Assembly: GCA_012519845.1 (NCBI GenBank)
Contig: JAAYPK010000035.1
Location: forward strand, 52,052-116,051
Length of the DNA: 64,000 bases
Source: Clostridiales bacterium
GTDB lineage: Bacteria > Bacillota > Clostridia > Clostridiales > Clostridiaceae
Direction of reading: 5' to 3'
The position numbers were made by a program, and so were the translations under genes. Below the pieces are notes generated by a model that worked only from the letters and a program-made list of their open reading frames with translations, was not told the DNA's origin and did not search any database. Each line of letters begins with the position of its first letter. The first letter of the stretch is position 1. Positions 9,199 through 18,420 of the stretch are shown here, piece by piece.

Positions 9199-9283
9199 GG
9201 ATGAGTTCCCGAGTGGCCAAAGGGGGCAGACTGTAAATCTGTTGCAAGTTGCTTCGATGGTTCGAATCCATCCTCATCCACCA
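9199..9283 (+). tRNA. tRNA-Tyr (GUA), copy 2
   Basis: Identical base for base to the tRNA-Tyr at 8922-9006, so the cluster reads Tyr-Val-Thr-Tyr. It is followed immediately by a terminator. Confidence 0.97.
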
Positions 9284-9311
9284 AAAGTCTATACTTTGTA
9301 TAGACTTTTTA
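9282..9311 (+). terminator. Terminator of the tRNA cluster
   Basis: AAAAGTCTATAC and GTATAGACTTTTT form a 12-pair stem with a TTT loop, starting at the CCA end of the last tRNA and ending in a T-run. Confidence 0.9.
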
Positions 9312-9344
9312 CTTTTATTAAAAAGTATTAGGAATTATTAGTCA

Positions 9345-9373
9345 TTGAAAATATAAAAATACTATGCTAGAAT
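9345..9373 (+). promoter_or_regulatory. Sigma-A promoter of the SAM riboswitch-metK unit
   Basis: TTGAAA at 9345-9350, a 17-base spacer, TAGAAT at 9368-9373, with an extended TG at 9365-9366. It lies 27 bases before the aptamer. Confidence 0.65.
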
Positions 9374-9400
9374 ACTAATATAGTATAATTTAATAACAAA

Positions 9401-9539
9401 ACTCTTATCAAGAGAGGTGGAGGGATAGGGCCCGATGAAACCCGGCAACCTGTATATTCAAGGTGCCAATTCCTGTAGGATTTCCTACGAGATGAGAGAG
9501 AAATTAATGTAATATTCTCTTCATTTGAAGAGTTTTTTT
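9401..9539 (+). promoter_or_regulatory. SAM-I (S-box) riboswitch
   Basis: The conserved S-box sequence CTTATCAAGAGAGGTGGAGG starts at 9403, followed by GGCCCGATGAAACCCGGCAACC and the closing GATGAGAGAG near 9491-9500. A terminator stem CTCTTC-ATTT-GAAGAG plus T-run lies at 9517-9539. The 5' CTCTTATC strand can pair with GATGAGAGA, so SAM binding would favour the terminator and shut off metK. This is the classical arrangement for the SAM-producing enzyme gene. Confidence 0.97.
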
Positions 9540-9566
9540 ATTTGAGAAAAAAGAAAGGAGAAAAAA

Positions 9567-10742
9567 ATGAAAAAATTATTTACATCAGAATCAGTAACAG
9601 AAGGACATCCAGATAAAATATGTGATCAAATTTCAGATGGAGTGTTAGATGCAATATTGGAAAAGGATCCATATGCTAGAGTAGCATGTGAAACTTGTAC
9701 AACTACAGGAATGGTTATGGTTATGGGGGAAATATCAACAAGTTGTTATGTTGATATCCCAAAAGTAGCAAGAAATGTTATAAAAGAAATAGGATATGAT
9801 AGGGCTAAATATGGATTCGACTGTGAAACATGTTCTATTATTACATCTATAGATGAACAATCTTCTGATATAGCTATGGGAGTTAATGAAGCTCTTGAAT
9901 CTAGAAAAGGAGAGGTAGATGATGTAGAAGCAATTGGTGCAGGAGATCAAGGGATGATGTTTGGTTTTGCAACAAATGAAACACCAGAATATATGCCTTT
10001 ACCAATTGCAATGGCACACAGATTATCACGAAGACTAAGTGAAGTTAGAAAAAATAATACATTATCATATTTAAGACCAGATGGAAAGACTCAAGTTACA
10101 GTGGAATATGAAGATGATAAGCCTAAAAGAATCGATGCAATTGTTATTTCAACTCAACATGATGAAAAAGTAACATTAAAACAAATTGAAGAGGATCTTA
10201 TAAAATATGTAATAAAAGAAGTTGTTCCATCAGAACTATTAGATGATGAAACAAAGTACTTTATAAATCCAACTGGAAGATTTGTTGTTGGGGGACCACA
10301 AGGAGACTCAGGATTAACTGGTAGAAAAATAATAGTAGATACTTATGGTGGATATGGAAGACATGGAGGCGGAGCTTTTTCAGGAAAGGATCCAACAAAA
10401 GTTGATAGGTCAGCAGCATATGCAGCAAGATGGGTTGCAAAAAACTTAGTTGCAGCAGGAGTAGCAGAAAAATTAGAAATTCAACTTGCATATGCAATAG
10501 GAGTAGCTAAGCCGGTTTCTATTACTATTGATACATTTGGAACAGGAAAAGTAAAAGAAGATGTATTAACTGATATTGTTCAAAAGGTATTTGATTTAAG
10601 ACCTGGAGCAATAATTAGAGATTTAGATTTAAGAAGACCTATATATAGGCAAACAGCAGCTTATGGACATTTTGGAAGAACTGACATTATTCTTCCATGG
10701 GAACAACTAAACAAAGTTGAAGAAATAAAGAAATATTTATAA
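9567..10742 (+). CDS. metK: S-adenosylmethionine synthetase
   Basis: Cytosolic enzyme that makes S-adenosylmethionine from methionine and ATP. The 391-residue length is normal. Signatures seen are [19 protein letters not shown] at the N-terminus, [10 protein letters not shown] near residue 117, and [20 protein letters not shown] near residue 256, all intact. GAAAGGAG precedes the ATG. Expression is controlled by the SAM-I riboswitch directly upstream, giving feedback repression, and the gene is monocistronic with its own terminator. Confidence 0.99.
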   Translation: MKKLFTSESVTEGHPDKICDQISDGVLDAILEKDPYARVACETCTTTGMVMVMGEISTSCYVDIPKVARNVIKEIGYDRAKYGFDCETCSIITSIDEQSSDIAMGVNEALESRKGEVDDVEAIGAGDQGMMFGFATNETPEYMPLPIAMAHRLSRRLSEVRKNNTLSYLRPDGKTQVTVEYEDDKPKRIDAIVISTQHDEKVTLKQIEEDLIKYVIKEVVPSELLDDETKYFINPTGRFVVGGPQGDSGLTGRKIIVDTYGGYGRHGGGAFSGKDPTKVDRSAAYAARWVAKNLVAAGVAEKLEIQLAYAIGVAKPVSITIDTFGTGKVKEDVLTDIVQKVFDLRPGAIIRDLDLRRPIYRQTAAYGHFGRTDIILPWEQLNKVEEIKKYL

Positions 10743-10746
10743 ATAT

Positions 10747-10788
10747 AAAAGGCATTTTAAATTGAATTTCAGTTTAAAATGCCTTTTA
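10747..10788 (+). terminator. Intrinsic terminator after metK
   Basis: AAAGGCATTTTAAA pairs with TTTAAAATGCCTTTT over an 11-base loop; it begins 5 bases after the metK stop. Confidence 0.9.
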
Positions 10789-10841
10789 ATATTGTGGTAT
10801 AATTAAAATATATAACGCGGAAGATAGGGAGAGAATAGCAA

Positions 10842-13067
10842 ATGGAGGTAATTCAAGGCATTGTAGAAGTAATACTTTTCAAAAGTGAAGAAACTGGTTA
10901 CGTAGTTGCAAAAATAAATGTAAATAATAGACCGGTTACAGTTGTAGGAACAGTGCCATATTTAAGTGAAGGTCAGCATGTAAGAATTACTGGAGAGTGG
11001 AAGATTCATAAACAGTTTGGAAATCAGTTTAGTATTGTAAACTTAGAAGAAATATTACCAACTACAATTGACGGGATTGAAAAGTATCTATCTTCAGGAA
11101 TTATCAGAGGAATAGGTCCTGTTACAGCTAAAAAGATCATAGAATATTTTGGCGAAAAAACATTAGAGGTTTTAGATAATGATATTAATAGATTGAAGGA
11201 AATAGATGGCATTGGTGAAAAGAAATTTGAAGTGATTTCTGAATCTTATTTAGCACAGCATGATTTGAAAAATATAATGATATATTTTGGGCAATTTGGA
11301 ATAACCCAAGGGCAATGTTTAAAAATATATAAAAAATTTGGACCAAATGGAAAAGAAATAATTGAAAAAAATCCCTATAAATTATGCAGTGAAATTAAAG
11401 GTATAGGTTTTAACACTGCAGATAGAATTGCTAGTATTTTAGGCATAAGTAAGGAATCAGAGTCAAGAATAAAAAGTGGTATAGAATATGTAATAAATAG
11501 ATTTTGCGGATATGGTAATACATATATGCCTAAAAGTAAAGTTATTGATGAGGTTAAGGAATTATTAGGAATAAGTGAAGAATTAATTGAAAGTAATATT
11601 TATAATTCTTCAATTGAAGGTAAAATTATAGTTGAAAAAGTCAATAATGAAGAAGGTGTATTTTTACCTATGTATTATTATTGTGAACTAGGAATAACTG
11701 AAAGAATAGCAAAACTAGCTATAGAAAATTTTCAAAGTATAAATACTGATGTAGAATTTGAAATAAATAATTTTGAGAGAAAAAACAAAATTAAATTTGC
11801 TAAATCTCAAAAAGAAGCTATAATTGGAGCCTTTACAGATGGCATTGAAATAATTACAGGAGGTCCTGGAACAGGAAAAACAACAATAATTAAATCAATA
11901 ATTGATATTTATGAAAATCAAGGACAGAAAGTACTATTAGCAGCGCCTACAGGTAGAGCTGCAAAAAGGATGACTGAATCTACAGGAAGGGAAGCAAAAA
12001 CAATACATAGGCTTCTAGATATAGGTGCTGGCGATGAAGATGTTGTAGTTATAAATTCTAAAGAAGATTATAAGCCTTTAGAAGGTGATGTAGTAATAAT
12101 CGATGAAGCATCAATGATTGATGTGTTTTTAATGTTTAATTTATTAAAAGCAATACCTGTAGGAATGAGGTTAATTATTGTTGGTGATGTGGATCAGTTA
12201 CCATCAGTTGGTCCTGGAAATGTGTTAAAAGATTTAATAAATAGTACACTAATTAAAGTGGTTAGATTAAAAGAAATATTTAGACAGGGAGCTGAGAGTT
12301 TAATAACAACAAATGCTCACAGAATAAATAGCGGAGAAATGCCGTTTTTAAATAGGAAAAATAATGATTTTTATTTTATTAAAGAAGAAAATATGGATGA
12401 AATATTGAATGTAACATTGGATCTTGTTAATAGAAGACTTCCGAATTTCAATAAATCATGGGATAAAAAAAGAGATATGCAAGTATTAACACCAATGAAA
12501 AAAGGAGTTTTAGGTGTACTAAATTTAAATGAAAAAATGCAAGAAATATTAAACCCACCATCAAAGTCTAAAAAAGAAAAAAAAATTAAAGGCATTATTT
12601 TTAGAGAAGGAGATAAAGTAATGCAGATAAAAAATAATTATAATATTTCTTGGACTTTAATTAGCAATGAAGAAGAAAAAGGTGAAGGAATATTCAATGG
12701 AGATATTGGATATATACTGTCTATTGATGAAGATAGAAGGGAAATAATCGTAATTTTTGATGATGATAAAAAAGCAATATATTCTGCAGAAAACATGGAA
12801 GAATTAGATTTAGCTTACGCTATAACAATTCATAAAAGCCAAGGAAGTGAGTTTAAAGTTGTAATTATGCCATCATTTATGGGATCACCTTTTTTGATGA
12901 ACAGGAATCTTTTATATACTGGTATAACAAGAGCAAAAGAATTAGTTGCAGTAGTTGGATACCCTAGAGCACTTAAATACATGGTAGATAATAATAGAAA
13001 CCTTGAAAGATACTCTACTTTAGAATTTAGAATAAAGGATGTTATTGATAATTGTAGGGAGGGGTAA
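10842..13067 (+). CDS. recD2: RecD2-type ATP-dependent DNA helicase
   Basis: A 741-residue SF1B 5'-3' helicase of the stand-alone RecD2 group, involved in DNA repair and replication-fork maintenance. An N-terminal OB-like region (VVAKINVNNRPVTVVGTV) is followed by helix-hairpin-helix elements (GIGPVTAKKIIEYFG, IKGIGFNTADRIA), then Walker A TGGPGTGKTTI near residue 340, DEASMID near 425, and the C-terminal UvrD-like motif ITIHKSQGSEFKVV. The family's N-terminal extension separates it from RecBCD RecD. It ends two bases before the ComFA-like gene and is probably co-transcribed with it. Confidence 0.95.
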   Translation: MEVIQGIVEVILFKSEETGYVVAKINVNNRPVTVVGTVPYLSEGQHVRITGEWKIHKQFGNQFSIVNLEEILPTTIDGIEKYLSSGIIRGIGPVTAKKIIEYFGEKTLEVLDNDINRLKEIDGIGEKKFEVISESYLAQHDLKNIMIYFGQFGITQGQCLKIYKKFGPNGKEIIEKNPYKLCSEIKGIGFNTADRIASILGISKESESRIKSGIEYVINRFCGYGNTYMPKSKVIDEVKELLGISEELIESNIYNSSIEGKIIVEKVNNEEGVFLPMYYYCELGITERIAKLAIENFQSINTDVEFEINNFERKNKIKFAKSQKEAIIGAFTDGIEIITGGPGTGKTTIIKSIIDIYENQGQKVLLAAPTGRAAKRMTESTGREAKTIHRLLDIGAGDEDVVVINSKEDYKPLEGDVVIIDEASMIDVFLMFNLLKAIPVGMRLIIVGDVDQLPSVGPGNVLKDLINSTLIKVVRLKEIFRQGAESLITTNAHRINSGEMPFLNRKNNDFYFIKEENMDEILNVTLDLVNRRLPNFNKSWDKKRDMQVLTPMKKGVLGVLNLNEKMQEILNPPSKSKKEKKIKGIIFREGDKVMQIKNNYNISWTLISNEEEKGEGIFNGDIGYILSIDEDRREIIVIFDDDKKAIYSAENMEELDLAYAITIHKSQGSEFKVVIMPSFMGSPFLMNRNLLYTGITRAKELVAVVGYPRALKYMVDNNRNLERYSTLEFRIKDVIDNCREG

Positions 13068-13069
13068 AT

Positions 13070-14074
13070 TTGCGTAATAATGAAGTGAGAGAACAGGTTT
13101 GTAAAGCTATAAAAAAATGGTATTACAGCAATATAGAGTTTTTATCATTAATTTCTGCTCCATATAACAGTTGTAGTATATTTAAAAATATAATATTAGA
13201 AATAATCAATAATGGAGGGAGAATTCTATATCTTTGGGGAGAATCTTTCGAAAATCAAAAATTAATAAAAATAATAGACGATAAAAAGTGTAATTATATA
13301 TATTTTGAAAATGATGGTATAGGTGAAAATAATTTAATTTTTTCTAATTATGATAATATATCTGAGATAAATGGGAAATATGATTTAGTTATTTTTGATG
13401 ATATATCAAGTTTTTCAAGAATAGATAAAAAACAATTAGAGATAATAACAAAGAGTTTAATAAAAAATAGTAATAAAATAATTATTTTTTCAGTTGATGA
13501 AATTAAAATTAATGATAATGTAAAAAGTATTACTTATATTGAAGATAATAAACCGTTTTTAGAGCCAAGGCTTATAAAAACAAGGGTGGATTTAAATAAT
13601 GACATGCCTACAATACTTCTTGAATATATTAGATGGTTTATAAGCAAAAAGAAAAAAATAGTAATATATGTACCAGATGAAATTAAGTTATCAAATGTTT
13701 ATGAGTATTATTCTAAGGAAATAAAATCAGAAATAAAGCATACTAAAATAATACCAATAGTAAGAGGAGAAGATAAAAAAACAATAAAATCTGTTTTAAT
13801 GCAGAAGGATGTGGCAACAATTATAATAACTAATTCAATTAATGAATCTTTAGATAATTCAAATGTTGGTAGTGGAATTGTTCTTTTTGCTGATGATGAG
13901 GAATATACATATAAAAAACTACTATACCTTTGTGGAAAGCTAGGAAAAATAAATAATGAATTACCTGAAATGGTTTTTGTAGCTAAAAACATTTCTAAAG
14001 ATATTGATGCAGTTAAGAATATTACTAGAGGGTATAATAAATTTAAATGGGAAAAAAAATTATTAAGTTTATAG
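13070..14074 (+). CDS. Degenerate ComFA-like protein lacking ATPase motifs
   Basis: A 334-residue protein with no clear annotated match. It lies directly before comFC, the position of the competence helicase gene comFA. Its layout recalls ComFA: LISAPYNSCSIFKNI sits where a Walker A loop should be, and GKYDLVIFDDISSF where a DEVDAF-type Walker B should be. KLLYLCGKLGK resembles the helicase motif VI region. The GKT of Walker A is absent and the DExx is changed to FDDI, so ATPase activity is unlikely. The start is TTG after GGGAGGGG, two bases behind recD2. Homology to ComFA is my inference; a lineage-specific protein is the alternative. Confidence 0.6.
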   Translation: MRNNEVREQVCKAIKKWYYSNIEFLSLISAPYNSCSIFKNIILEIINNGGRILYLWGESFENQKLIKIIDDKKCNYIYFENDGIGENNLIFSNYDNISEINGKYDLVIFDDISSFSRIDKKQLEIITKSLIKNSNKIIIFSVDEIKINDNVKSITYIEDNKPFLEPRLIKTRVDLNNDMPTILLEYIRWFISKKKKIVIYVPDEIKLSNVYEYYSKEIKSEIKHTKIIPIVRGEDKKTIKSVLMQKDVATIIITNSINESLDNSNVGSGIVLFADDEEYTYKKLLYLCGKLGKINNELPEMVFVAKNISKDIDAVKNITRGYNKFKWEKKLLSL

Positions 14075-14688
14075 GAATAATTAAAAGAGCACTGTTAGAA
14101 ATTATATATCAAAATCCTAACAAATGTGTTATTTGTCATAAAGAAGATGTGGAAGGTTTATGTAGAGATTGTCTTAATAAAATAAAAAGATGTGAAGATG
14201 AAACAGAACTTTGCATAGGGTATTACAAAGGTCCGTTAAGAGAGTTGATATTATCATTTAAAGGAAATGGTAATTTTCAATGTGGAGAATTATTAGTAGA
14301 TCTTATTTCATTAAAAATACAAAATAAATATAAAGAATACATATTAACCTACATACCAATTGGAGAAGAAACATTAAAAAGAAGAGGTTTTAATCAATGT
14401 GAATATATTGCAAAGGAATTAAGCTTTAGAAACAACCTTAGAATGTTAAATACTCTAAGCAAAATAAAGAAAACAAAAGATCAAAAAACTTTAAATAAAG
14501 AAGAAAGAAAAGAGAATTTACTGGGGGCTTTTAAAGTAATTAATGACAAATATATAAGAAACAAAAAATTTATTTTGATAGATGATATTATAACAACAGG
14601 TTCTACCTTATCTGAAGGAGATAAAGTACTTAAGGAAGCCGGGGCATTAGAAGTAAAAATATTGACATTAGCAAAATCACATATATAA
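14047..14688 (+). CDS. comFC: ComFC-family phosphoribosyltransferase-like protein
   Basis: A 213-residue ComF-family protein. An N-terminal zinc ribbon with CVICHKE and CRDC pairs (residues 27-46) precedes a type I phosphoribosyltransferase domain whose PRPP loop FILIDDIITTGSTLSEG is intact near residue 176. In Bacillus the ComF proteins support DNA uptake; the precise reaction of ComFC is not settled. The ATG lies 28 bases inside the upstream gene, consistent with translational coupling, and only a weak AGAGGG precedes it. The last codons contain a strong promoter for the next RNA. Confidence 0.9.
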   Translation: MGKKIIKFIGIIKRALLEIIYQNPNKCVICHKEDVEGLCRDCLNKIKRCEDETELCIGYYKGPLRELILSFKGNGNFQCGELLVDLISLKIQNKYKEYILTYIPIGEETLKRRGFNQCEYIAKELSFRNNLRMLNTLSKIKKTKDQKTLNKEERKENLLGAFKVINDKYIRNKKFILIDDIITTGSTLSEGDKVLKEAGALEVKILTLAKSHI

Positions 14689-14689
14689 T
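14662..14689 (+). promoter_or_regulatory. Near-consensus promoter of the raiA-type RNA, inside comFC
   Basis: Perfect TTGACA at 14662-14667, a 16-base spacer and perfect TATAAT at 14684-14689. The -35 is inside the comFC coding sequence and the -10 straddles its stop codon. The expected start, about seven bases on, falls at 14696, exactly the first base of the outer stem of the RNA. It is among the best sigma-A promoters in the window. Confidence 0.85.
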
Positions 14690-14695
14690 ATTAAT

Positions 14696-14903
14696 ATAAA
14701 GCTAGGTCTGTGGTTGAAAGTCGATGCTAGTCGCAGGCAAAACGATCCACGTAACTTAAAAAAAATTTTTAATGAGCATGGTGCGGTATAGAAGTAAGTC
14801 CTGCCAGATTAATCTGAGAGGGATAGTAGTGAGAGGGTAATTCTGGGTAGCGAAATCTCCAGCAGGCGGGTGTGGGGGCAAAAACCAGGTCAGCTAGCTT
14901 TAT
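14696..14903 (+). ncRNA. raiA-motif structured RNA
   Basis: A 208-base G-rich, non-coding segment in an otherwise AT-rich region. The ends close perfectly: ATAAAGCTAG (14696-14705) pairs with CTAGCTTTAT (14894-14903), and TCTG pairs with CAGG just inside. An inner helix joins GTGGTT near 14710 to GATCCAC near 14745, and CAGATTAATCTG (14805-14816) is a self-complementary hairpin. Size, structure and position directly upstream of raiA/hpf match the raiA RNA motif family known from clostridia, a stable non-coding RNA of unsettled function. It has its own near-consensus promoter and its own terminator, so it is an independent small RNA and not just a leader of hpf. RNase P and 6S RNA were considered and do not fit. 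Confidence 0.85.
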
Positions 14904-14924
14904 GAACATGTAAATGAATTAATC

Positions 14925-14962
14925 AAAAGTTGTTTAAAATTAAATTTTGAACAGCTTTTTTA
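14925..14962 (+). terminator. Terminator of the raiA-type RNA
   Basis: AAAAGTTGTTTAAAA pairs with TTTTGAACAGCTTTT (two G-U pairs) across a short loop, ending in six T. It lies 21 bases after the outer stem and separates the RNA from hpf. Confidence 0.8.
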
Positions 14963-15031
14963 ATATAATTTAAAATTGAAGGAAATATTTAAAAGTAATA
15001 CAAAATTTTCTGTAAATTCTGAAATAATATA

Positions 15032-15060
15032 TTGAGTTTTATTGAGAAAAATAGTAAAAT
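15032..15060 (+). promoter_or_regulatory. Candidate promoter of hpf
   Basis: TTGAGT at 15032-15037, a 17-base spacer, TAAAAT at 15055-15060. An overlapping alternative is TTGAGA at 15042-15047 with TTTATA at 15065-15070. The gene needs its own start because a terminator lies upstream. Confidence 0.5.
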
Positions 15061-15118
15061 TATATTTATAAAAGGAAATATTATTACTAAATGAATACAG
15101 ACGAGAGGGGCTGGGACT

Positions 15119-15658
15119 ATGAAAATCAATGTAGTAGCAAAAAACATACAATTAACACCTTCATTAAAGGATATTGTGGAGAGAAAGATATCAAAACTAG
15201 ATAAATATTTCGATCCTAATATTGAAGCAAAAGCAACATTGAGTGTACAAAAAAACAGTCATAAAGTTGAAGTTACTATTCCTTTTAATGGCGTAATACT
15301 AAGGTGTGAAGAAAGTACAGATGACATGTACAAGTCAATAGACCTAGTTGAAGAAAAATTACAAAGACAAATTAGAAAGCAAAAAACAAAACTTTCTAGA
15401 AAAAATACAGGTGGATCATTAAGATTTCCAGATTTCAAATCAATTGAAGAAAATGATAATGAAGAGGAAAATAGCTTTAAGATTGTAAAAACTAAAAGCT
15501 TTGATGTTAAGCCTATGTCACAAGAAGAAGCAATTCTACAAATGGAATTAGTAGGACATAATTTCTTTGTATATCAAGATGCTAAAAGCAATAGAGTTAA
15601 TGTAATGTATAAAAGAAAAGATGGAAATTATGGGTTAATTGAACCAGAATATAGATAA
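15119..15658 (+). CDS. hpf: Long-form ribosome hibernation promoting factor (RaiA/HPF)
   Basis: A 179-residue long-form HPF. An N-terminal S30AE domain of about 100 residues (MKINVVAKNIQLTPSLKDI, then a basic helix RQIRKQKTKLSRK) binds the 30S decoding region. A charged linker leads to the C-terminal dimerisation domain (PMSQEEAILQMELVGHNFFV), which pairs two 70S ribosomes into inactive 100S particles. The protein acts in stationary phase and stress. GAGGGG precedes the ATG. It sits between the raiA-type RNA and secA with terminators on both sides, so it is a single-gene unit. Confidence 0.96.
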   Translation: MKINVVAKNIQLTPSLKDIVERKISKLDKYFDPNIEAKATLSVQKNSHKVEVTIPFNGVILRCEESTDDMYKSIDLVEEKLQRQIRKQKTKLSRKNTGGSLRFPDFKSIEENDNEEENSFKIVKTKSFDVKPMSQEEAILQMELVGHNFFVYQDAKSNRVNVMYKRKDGNYGLIEPEYR

Positions 15659-15664
15659 GGTAAG

Positions 15665-15705
15665 TAAATCCTCTTTAGATTTATTTTAATCTAAAGAGGA
15701 TTTTT
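15665..15705 (+). terminator. Intrinsic terminator after hpf
   Basis: AAATCCTCTTTAGATT and AATCTAAAGAGGATTT are perfectly complementary (16 pairs) with a 6-base loop and T-run. Confidence 0.93.
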
Positions 15706-15745
15706 GGTGCAATTAATTATTTTTATAGAAAAATAGCGTATAATA

Positions 15746-15775
15746 TTGAAATAGCTTGCAATGAAATGTTATAAT
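15746..15775 (+). promoter_or_regulatory. Sigma-A promoter of secA
   Basis: TTGAAA at 15746-15751, an 18-base spacer, perfect TATAAT at 15770-15775 with an extended TG at 15767-15768. Confidence 0.65.
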
Positions 15776-15831
15776 TTATAAATGTAAAAATATATAATAA
15801 ATGGTTTTATGAAACTTGAAAGGATGGAATT

Positions 15832-18354
15832 ATGGGAATTTTTAGCGGAATTTTCAAATCTTACAGTGAAAGAGAAGTTAACAGACTTAAGTCTACTGTA
15901 GATAAAATAGAAGCATTAGATGAAGAAATGGGAAAACTAACAGATGAGGAATTAAAGGCCAAAACAGATGTCTTCAAAAAAAGATTAGAAGATGGAGAAA
16001 CATTAGATGATATTTTAGTAGAAGCTTTTGCTGTGGTTAGAGAAGCTTCATTCAGAGTTTTACAGATGAAACATTATAGAGAGCAACTTATTGGAGGCAT
16101 AGTATTACACCAAGGTAGAATTGCAGAAATGAAAACTGGTGAAGGTAAAACTTTAGTTGCAACTTTACCAACTTACTTAAATGCTTTATCAGGAAAAGGC
16201 GTTCATATAGTAACAGTTAATGATTATCTTGCAAAAAGAGATATGGAATGGATGGGTCAAATATACACATTCTTAGGTTTAACTACAGGAGTAATAGTAC
16301 ATGAATTAAATAATAATCAAAGAAGAGAAGCATATGCAGCGGATATTACATATGGAACTAATAATGAATTTGGTTTTGATTATCTTAGAGATAACATGGT
16401 AATATACAAAGAAGAAAGAGTGCAAAGAAAACTTAATTTCTGCGTAGTTGACGAAGTTGACTCAATACTTATTGATGAAGCTAGAACACCACTTATTATT
16501 TCAGGTGCAGGAGAAAAGTCTACAGAATTTTATAAAGTAGCTGATTATTTTGCAAAAGGATTAAGAGCAGATGAAGATTATACAATAGATGAAGAAGCTA
16601 AGGCTGTAATGTTAACTGAAGCAGGTATGGCAAAAGCAGAAAAAACATTTAATGTTTCAAATTATGCAGATGGTGAAAATATGTCTCTTCAACACTATGT
16701 AACTCAAGCTTTAAAAGCAAATTATTCAATGAAAATAGATAAAGATTACATGGTTAAAGATGGAGAAGTAATTATAGTTGATGAGTTCACTGGTAGACTT
16801 ATGGAAGGAAGAAGATATTCAGATGGATTACATCAAGCAATTGAAGCAAAAGAAGGAGTTAAGATAGCAAGAGAGTCAAAAACATTAGCTACTATTACAT
16901 TCCAAAATTACTTTAGAATGTATTACAAGTTATCAGGTATGACTGGTACTGCCTTAACAGAAGAAAATGAATTTAGAGAAATATATGGTTTAGATGTTAT
17001 TGTTATACCAACACATAAACCAGTAAAAAGAATAGATCAAACAGATTTAATATACAAAAATGAAAAAGGGAAAACACAAGCTATAATTAATGATATAGAA
17101 GAAACTCATAAAACAGGCCAACCTATTCTTGTTGGTACAGTTAGTATTGAAAAATCAGAAGAATTATCAAAAGCATTAAAGAAAAAGGGAATACCTCATC
17201 AAGTGTTAAATGCTAAGTATCATGAACAAGAAGCAGAAATTATTAGTCATGCTGGTGAATTGGGAATGGTTACAATTGCAACAAATATGGCAGGTAGAGG
17301 TACAGATATTAAACTTGGAGAAGGCGTAGTAGAAGTTGGCGGACTTAAAATTATAGGTACAGCAAGACATGAATCAAGAAGAATTGATAACCAATTAAGA
17401 GGACGTTCTGGTAGACAAGGAGATCCAGGTTCATCAAGGTTCTATATATCATTAGATGATGATTTAATGAGAATTTTTGGATCAGATAAGGTACAAGGAA
17501 TAGTAGATAAGCTAGGACTTGAAGATGATGATGCTATTGAAAATAAAATTATTGCAAAACAAATAGAAAATGCTCAGAAAAAGGTTGAAGGTAATAACTT
17601 TAATGTAAGAAAAACATTGTTAGGTTATGATGATGTAATGAATATGCAAAGAGAAGTTATTTATAGTCAAAGATCTGAAGTATTAGAAGGTGAAGATCTT
17701 AAAGATCAAATTATTTCAATGACAAATGGAGTTATTGATTCAGCAGTGGATTCTCATTTACATGGAAATGTGGAAGATTTAGATGCAGAAATCAAGAAAT
17801 TATTAGCTTATTTAGGTGAAATTTGTATTCCATTAGATAGAGTAACATTTGATGATGTAAAGAATTTATCAAATGAGGAAATGAAAGAAAAGTTTAAGGA
17901 AATTGCTAATGAAGTATATGAAGAAAAGGAAAAAGAATTTACTTCAGAAAAAATGAGAGAAATAGAAAGAGTAATTTTACTTAGAACAGTAGATTCAAAA
18001 TGGATGGATCATATTGATAATATGGATCATTTAAAACAAGGTATGGGACTTAGAGCATTTAAGCAACAAGATCCAGTTCAAGCTTACCAAATGGAAGGTA
18101 GTGAAATGTTTGAAGAAATGATTCAAAATATTAAAATTGATACTGTAAGATATTTATTCCACGTTAAAATGGAAAAAGCTCCTGAAAGAGAAAGAGTAGC
18201 AAAAGAAACTGCTGCTGTTCATGCATCAGCAGGTGGAGGAGAAGCTAAAGTTAAGAAAGAGCCAATTAGAAAGAAAGTTGAAATTGGAAGAAATGATCCA
18301 TGTCCATGTGGAAGTGGAAAGAAATATAAAAACTGCTGTGGTAGAGAAGTTTAA
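15832..18354 (+). CDS. secA: Preprotein translocase ATPase SecA
   Basis: An 840-residue motor ATPase that drives secretory proteins through SecYEG at the inner face of the membrane. Walker [15 protein letters not shown] is near residue 100, the DEAD-type motif [17 protein letters not shown] near 205, and GMTGTA and [14 protein letters not shown] follow. The C-terminal SEC-C zinc motif [17 protein letters not shown] is complete. GAAAGGATG precedes the ATG. It is flanked by hpf and prfB, the common Firmicute order hpf-secA-prfB. The gene has its own promoter and terminator. Confidence 0.98.
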   Translation: MGIFSGIFKSYSEREVNRLKSTVDKIEALDEEMGKLTDEELKAKTDVFKKRLEDGETLDDILVEAFAVVREASFRVLQMKHYREQLIGGIVLHQGRIAEMKTGEGKTLVATLPTYLNALSGKGVHIVTVNDYLAKRDMEWMGQIYTFLGLTTGVIVHELNNNQRREAYAADITYGTNNEFGFDYLRDNMVIYKEERVQRKLNFCVVDEVDSILIDEARTPLIISGAGEKSTEFYKVADYFAKGLRADEDYTIDEEAKAVMLTEAGMAKAEKTFNVSNYADGENMSLQHYVTQALKANYSMKIDKDYMVKDGEVIIVDEFTGRLMEGRRYSDGLHQAIEAKEGVKIARESKTLATITFQNYFRMYYKLSGMTGTALTEENEFREIYGLDVIVIPTHKPVKRIDQTDLIYKNEKGKTQAIINDIEETHKTGQPILVGTVSIEKSEELSKALKKKGIPHQVLNAKYHEQEAEIISHAGELGMVTIATNMAGRGTDIKLGEGVVEVGGLKIIGTARHESRRIDNQLRGRSGRQGDPGSSRFYISLDDDLMRIFGSDKVQGIVDKLGLEDDDAIENKIIAKQIENAQKKVEGNNFNVRKTLLGYDDVMNMQREVIYSQRSEVLEGEDLKDQIISMTNGVIDSAVDSHLHGNVEDLDAEIKKLLAYLGEICIPLDRVTFDDVKNLSNEEMKEKFKEIANEVYEEKEKEFTSEKMREIERVILLRTVDSKWMDHIDNMDHLKQGMGLRAFKQQDPVQAYQMEGSEMFEEMIQNIKIDTVRYLFHVKMEKAPERERVAKETAAVHASAGGGEAKVKKEPIRKKVEIGRNDPCPCGSGKKYKNCCGREV

Positions 18355-18362
18355 AATAAATC

Positions 18363-18395
18363 AGGCTAGTCGTTGAATATGGCTAGTCTTTTTTT
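18363..18395 (+). terminator. Intrinsic terminator after secA
   Basis: AGGCTAGTC (18363-18371) pairs with GGCTAGTCT (18381-18389) through nine positions including two G-U pairs, then a T-run. The loop and downstream arm contain a TTGAAT that could serve as the -35 of prfB. Confidence 0.75.
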
Positions 18396-18420
18396 ATATA
18401 ATATAGTAGAGGTGAGATTA

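Noticed and set aside
8922..9283. The two identical tRNA-Tyr copies as phage or island attachment sites
   Set aside because: They lie 192 bases apart within a normal tRNA cluster with no integrase or partial tRNA end; simple duplication explains them.
13070..14074. Pseudogene of comFA
   Set aside because: The frame is intact for 334 codons with no stop or frameshift and keeps tight spacing with both neighbours, so a functional but altered protein is more likely.
14696..14903. RNase P RNA or 6S RNA as identity of the structured RNA
   Set aside because: The RNase P universal core (GAGGAAAGTCC and its ACAGAA partner) is absent, and there is no 6S-type single large central bubble. Position before hpf and the multi-helix plan suit the raiA motif.
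14960..15151. Short minus-strand frame between the raiA-type RNA and hpf
   Set aside because: It overlaps the hpf promoter and start, has no ribosome site and shows no protein features.
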